From Marinobacter denitrificans (GTDB taxonomy: Bacteria > Pseudomonadota > Gammaproteobacteria > Pseudomonadales > Oleiphilaceae), in assembly GCF_008795955.1 (NCBI RefSeq), contig NZ_VMHN01000002.1:558001-622000 (forward strand): a stretch of 64,000 nt of DNA, read 5' to 3'. Position 1 is the stretch's first letter, and every line of letters begins with the position of its first letter. The position numbers and the translations under genes were made by a program. Of the stretch, positions 60,733 to 64,000 are shown piece after piece. The notes under the pieces are model-generated. The model saw nothing but the letters and a program-made list of their open reading frames with translations. It had not been told where the DNA came from and did no database searches.

Positions 60733-61602
60733 CTAAACCTGCGCAACGGCCGCCCGCGCCTTCCGATAGCGCTTTACCTCTACCCAGCCATGGGTTGCCA
60801 GTGCTGAAAACACGATCACCCCACCAATCAAACTGAGGTTTGGCGGTACTTCATCCAGAAACAGCCACACAAGAAACGACCCCAGCACGGTTTCCAGCAA
60901 CAGCATCAGGCTGACTTCCGCGGCGGGAATGTATCGTGGGCCAATCTGGATAAGAATGCAGGCCGCTGGCAGGAACACCAGGCAGAGCAGGGCAATGAAG
61001 AATCCGTCCCTTGGCGAGAGGGACTGTGCGCCGCCCATGAGGGCCGCTACGATGGCCAACGCCAGTGCGCCAAACATCAGCATCACGCTCATATCACAGT
61101 CCGGGCGGGAGCGGGCCACATTGAGGTTGGAGGCCAGGGCGGTCGCGGCAATGCCGGCCATCATCAGCCCCAGGGGATCGCCCTTGCCCCATTCGCCAAT
61201 GGCCATGAACGTGGCGCCGGTAACGCATACCAGAATGACAATCCAGGTTCTCCACGGCAGGATTTCCTTCCAGACCATCCAGGCAATCAGCGCTGCGATT
61301 ACCGGGGCGGTGTTGAGAATGACCAGTACGTTGCCCGCGGCGGTATTTTTCATGCCCACTACGAATCCGAGCGTGCTTATCGCGAACGCGCCGGCACAGA
61401 ACCAACCCTTCCAACCGCAGCGCCTGATTTCTGTGGTCAGGCGAGAGCGGTATCTCACCCCGCTGATCACCAGGAAGCTGATGGCCAGCAGAAGGCCACG
61501 CCAGAACAGGAACACCACGGGTTCTACCGAGGTAATCTTGACCAGCAGGGCATCCGGAACAATAAACAGCACACCCAGCGCCGCGATGGTCAGGCCTTTC
61601 AT
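60733..61602 (-). CDS. EamA/DMT-superfamily transporter
   Basis: A 289-aa inner-membrane protein with about ten helices and two EamA repeats (FLFWRGLLLAISFLVIS; NTAPVIAALIAWMVWKEILPWRTWIVILVCVTGATFMA; LLLETVLGSFLVWLFLDEVPPNLSLIGGVIV). Such transporters export metabolites; the substrate is unknown. The start is MKGLTIAALG (ATG 61602), 20 bp after the patatin stop; the longer ORF to 61671 overlaps that gene. The right element end lies just downstream. Confidence 0.88.
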   Translation of the reverse strand: MKGLTIAALGVLFIVPDALLVKITSVEPVVFLFWRGLLLAISFLVISGVRYRSRLTTEIRRCGWKGWFCAGAFAISTLGFVVGMKNTAAGNVLVILNTAPVIAALIAWMVWKEILPWRTWIVILVCVTGATFMAIGEWGKGDPLGLMMAGIAATALASNLNVARSRPDCDMSVMLMFGALALAIVAALMGGAQSLSPRDGFFIALLCLVFLPAACILIQIGPRYIPAAEVSLMLLLETVLGSFLVWLFLDEVPPNLSLIGGVIVFSALATHGWVEVKRYRKARAAVAQV

Positions 61603-61621
61603 CCGTGTGGTCTGCAAGCAA

Positions 61622-63088
61622 CTACTCCCCGGTCTGGTCGGTGATGGCGCAAGCATTTTCCAGCCGGGCAATGCAGTCGCTGAAGGTCCGGCTGATGCGG
61701 GTCTGGTCCCGGATCATGGCCATGCGTGGCCAGGTGGCCTGTTCGCCAAGCCGGATAAACATTTCCAGATCCTCCCGGCTGGGGTTGGTGAGTACCTTGC
61801 GATACAGCAACGGCCGGAAGGGGAACTGGATATTGATATCGCCCAGATAGGTTTGCGTGGCCATGGCATGGGCCTGTTCAAGCAAGGGCCGCAGTATCGT
61901 TGACGACCAGTTGTTACGCGTAAGCTGCAGGGTAGTGGCCACCTGGGCGTGCATCAGTGATGCCGCCGCCTGTTTGGCCGATGCGCGTGGGCCGCGCTCG
62001 TGGTGATGGCTTATAAACGGCAGGACGTGCGGGTTGGCCTGGCTCACGATGGTGCGGTTTACGTTATGAAGCCGGGCCATGCGCATCAGGGGCAGGTCTC
62101 CGTGTACGCTGCCGTCAATCCATCGTTCTGTGGGCATATAGGGCTTACGGCCCTTCTTTCCCTTATCGCTGTCACGGGCCTGAAGCGTTACCGGCGGGTA
62201 GATCCCCGGTACTGCGCAGGAGGCCAGAATAGCCGAGTCCACCAGCACCTCGGGTGAGGCCAGATCGTTCAGCAACCTGGGTTTCTGGCGTGTTCTTGTG
62301 GGCGAGACTGATATATTCAGTGTGCGGCCGCTGTGCGTGGCGGCCTCCCTGAAGCTGCTACTGCCGATGTTGGTATGAATGTGATGGAGCAGCTGGGTCT
62401 GGTCCATGGCGTGGCGCTTGCGCCAGATTCTGGCGGGCTCCAGCCAGCGAAACGCGTCGAGATGAATTTCTCCGGGCTCGTTGAAGAAGCGTTCGAGCTC
62501 GTCGTTGTTCCGGGTACAGATTGCCCCCGCGACGATGGCGCCCATGCTGGAACCGGCAATGACGTCTGGCAGCAGGCCCTGCTGCCAGAGCGCACGGGTG
62601 ACTCCGATGTGGTAGATGCCGAAGGCCGCGCCACCGCTGAGCATAAGGGCAGGGCGCCCGTAGACACGCTCGGCATCTTTGAACAGGCGGAGTTTCTGTT
62701 GGTCGGTAATGCCGGGCATATCGTGGTCGCAGATGAAGAGCATGGAGCGTTCCACTTCATCCAGAAATTCAGTGACCAGGTATTTGGTACCTGTCCAGGC
62801 GACAGCGTAGAGATCCGGGTTGGCGATCTCACCCAGGTGGCGGTAAAGGCTTTCCTGCAACACGCGTGTGAGGCCACGGGTGTCACCTTTTCTCCTGTAG
62901 CGCACCATGGCATCAATGTGTTCGCCAATCAGTGCTTCATGCAGTAGTTCGCAACCACTTTGTTCTCGCCATGCCAACGAGCCCTCCAGCTCGTCCAACT
63001 GTTCGGCAATGGCGTACCATTGCTCATAGGACGTGGCTTCAGTGAGTTGCTTTTCCAGTTCGCGGCGTTGTTTCTTTTCAGCTCTCAT
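61622..63088 (-). CDS. Patatin-like phospholipase with DUF3336 domain
   Basis: A 488-aa protein. The N-terminal DUF3336 helix region (residues 1-130) is followed by the patatin domain with oxyanion loop LSGGAAFGIYHIG, the nucleophile elbow GSSMGAI and the catalytic Asp (WIDGSVHGDLP). Eukaryotic relatives are triacylglycerol lipases; the bacterial substrate is likely a membrane or storage lipid. It is upstream of the DMT transporter in the same direction. Confidence 0.9.
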   Translation of the reverse strand: MRAEKKQRRELEKQLTEATSYEQWYAIAEQLDELEGSLAWREQSGCELLHEALIGEHIDAMVRYRRKGDTRGLTRVLQESLYRHLGEIANPDLYAVAWTGTKYLVTEFLDEVERSMLFICDHDMPGITDQQKLRLFKDAERVYGRPALMLSGGAAFGIYHIGVTRALWQQGLLPDVIAGSSMGAIVAGAICTRNNDELERFFNEPGEIHLDAFRWLEPARIWRKRHAMDQTQLLHHIHTNIGSSSFREAATHSGRTLNISVSPTRTRQKPRLLNDLASPEVLVDSAILASCAVPGIYPPVTLQARDSDKGKKGRKPYMPTERWIDGSVHGDLPLMRMARLHNVNRTIVSQANPHVLPFISHHHERGPRASAKQAAASLMHAQVATTLQLTRNNWSSTILRPLLEQAHAMATQTYLGDINIQFPFRPLLYRKVLTNPSREDLEMFIRLGEQATWPRMAMIRDQTRISRTFSDCIARLENACAITDQTGE

Positions 63089-63125
63089 GGTGTACAGGAT
63101 ACATCATGAGAGCAACTGGCCGGGA

Positions 63126-64000
63126 CTAGAGGTCGCCTCTTGGGTTCAGGTCTACTCCGAACGCCGGTGATGCCCATCCGGCTACCTTGTCTTTGCTGGT
63201 GGGTAAGGGCTCGCCGCCGGTATTGACTGTCTGTTCATCTCCATACTGCAACCAGGTCAACGTTGGCCCTTCGCCAACAGGCGGTTGAGTGTAATCGCAG
63301 ACGCCATCCGGGAAGATTTCCGAGACTTTTTGGGCGAATCCTTCGGACGTGTAAACGCCGTTGAGAATATTCACAGGATAGTCCGCCGGGTCCACGGGCT
63401 TCAGTTGGCATTTGTTGTTCAGGGTGGTGATTTCCTCACCGGCGACCGTTCGTGGTGTTCCAAAACGGGTCTGTACCACCAGTTTCTGGGCTTCCACCAC
63501 CTCGTCGGTAATGGGCTGGAGCGGGTCGGCTATGATATCCGGTAGCCCCAGTTCACCCAGGTCCAGGCCACAGACCTGCCCTGTGGCAACGTCGAGTATC
63601 TGGCCCAGTTCCGCTGGCAGAGTGGGAATCTGTTCCGAAGTCAGCCCCGCCACCTGCGGTTCCGGGTAGAACAGGTTGCCAGTATAGGGCGCCTTCGGAC
63701 CTTCCTCCGAGAACGGAGCCGACAGCGACAGGCACCGGTCCCGTGCGGTGACCGGCTTGTGGGCAATGACCTTGTGCGGTACCGGAGTCTCGTCCTGGTC
63801 GGATTCGATACCTGCCAGCCACTGATCCATTACGAGCAGGGCTTCCGTTGTGAAGATTGTGTCGCCAGCCAGCGGGAAGGCCCCGTACCAGATCACATGA
63901 TTACGCGCGTGGCCCTGAGTCTCTTCCAGCCTTGCCCGTACCTGCCATGAGTGGAAGGCATCGTGGGCAATGCCGGGGTCCGGGCCGCGAAGATCAATGA
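63126..64000 (-). CDS. C-terminal part of a DUF6351-like protein (partial)
   Basis: The reading frame stays open to the window edge, so the gene starts beyond 64000. The visible 291 or so residues read ...DLRGPDPGIAHDAFHSWQVRARL, then VIWYGAF, LLVMDQWLAGI, VVEAQKLVVQTRFGTPR, CQLKPVDPADYP, FPDGVCDYTQPPVGEGPTLTWL. This is like DUF6351 proteins, large secreted esterase-like proteins. A GTG at 63896 is not the true start. Function is unproven. Confidence 0.6.
   Translation of the reverse strand, partial: IDLRGPDPGIAHDAFHSWQVRARLEETQGHARNHVIWYGAFPLAGDTIFTTEALLVMDQWLAGIESDQDETPVPHKVIAHKPVTARDRCLSLSAPFSEEGPKAPYTGNLFYPEPQVAGLTSEQIPTLPAELGQILDVATGQVCGLDLGELGLPDIIADPLQPITDEVVEAQKLVVQTRFGTPRTVAGEEITTLNNKCQLKPVDPADYPVNILNGVYTSEGFAQKVSEIFPDGVCDYTQPPVGEGPTLTWLQYGDEQTVNTGGEPLPTSKDKVAGWASPAFGVDLNPRGDL

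Noticed and set aside
1..64000. CRISPR arrays, rRNA operons, insertion sequences
   Set aside because: None found: no regularly spaced repeats, no rRNA-like stretches, and no transposase-like ORFs.

Overview
This window looks like a chromosomal segment of a marine gammaproteobacterium, most likely Marinobacter or a close relative. Three things suggest this: the moderately high GC host genes, many protein sequences close to Pseudomonas/Marinobacter families, and a gene order that follows Pseudomonas aeruginosa around gloB-rnhA-dnaQ-fimL-sohB-acuI-cysI-metH-nfuA. The genus is my inference; no database was searched.

Layout: 1-3083 is the mltD/gloB/methyltransferase/rnhA/dnaQ block. 3.3-7.7 kb holds fimL (type IV pilus/cAMP signalling), an SCP2 protein, sohB and acuI, followed by an intergenic patch with a REP-like palindrome and a long hairpin. 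7.9-15.2 kb covers sulfur assimilation (cysI-type reductase plus DUF934), a tiny membrane ORF, metH and nfuA. 15.4-19.5 kb has a DUF445 protein, the yccA-tusDCBE tRNA-thiolation cluster and tRNA-Ser(TGA). 19.6-24.7 kb has hemH, a DUF442/YeeE-YedE sulfur module, a phasin with a PhaD-like regulator, and xthA. 24.8-31.7 kb is one long overlapping operon for lipid modification (desaturase, NTF2-like, SDR, FAD oxidoreductase, DUF1365, CFA-synthase-like, DUF2878, an exported orphan). 31.8-39.0 kb has a renalase-like oxidoreductase, an HD hydrolase, an RssB/RssC-like phosphatase/STAS pair, gpsA, sixA, DUF1285 and an FKBP isomerase. 39.1-42.9 kb has ETF-QO divergent from etfBA, with an 18-bp perfect palindrome between them that resembles a PsrA operator. 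43-52.1 kb has small membrane proteins, a saccharopine-dehydrogenase-like protein, a cydABDC operon of the short Q-loop (CIO) type and a methyltransferase.

The accessory part is an 8.4-kb integrative element (52212-60715) inserted in tRNA-Leu(TAA). It is bounded by a 59-bp exact direct repeat and has paired 9-bp integrase arm sites near both ends. It encodes a P4-type tyrosine integrase, an uncharacterised partner, a HEPN plus OST-HTH-like protein, an AlpA-like excisionase, a phage gpA-type rolling-circle replication endonuclease, and an AT-richer three-gene cargo: sce7726-like PD-(D/E)XK protein, sce7725-like protein and a zinc-finger/RES-domain protein. There are no capsid, packaging or conjugation genes. 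The cargo triad is the best candidate for an undescribed (probably anti-phage) system, and the HEPN/OST-HTH pair is a second candidate.

After the element, 60.7-64 kb holds a DMT transporter, a patatin-like phospholipase and the C-terminal part of a DUF6351-like protein.
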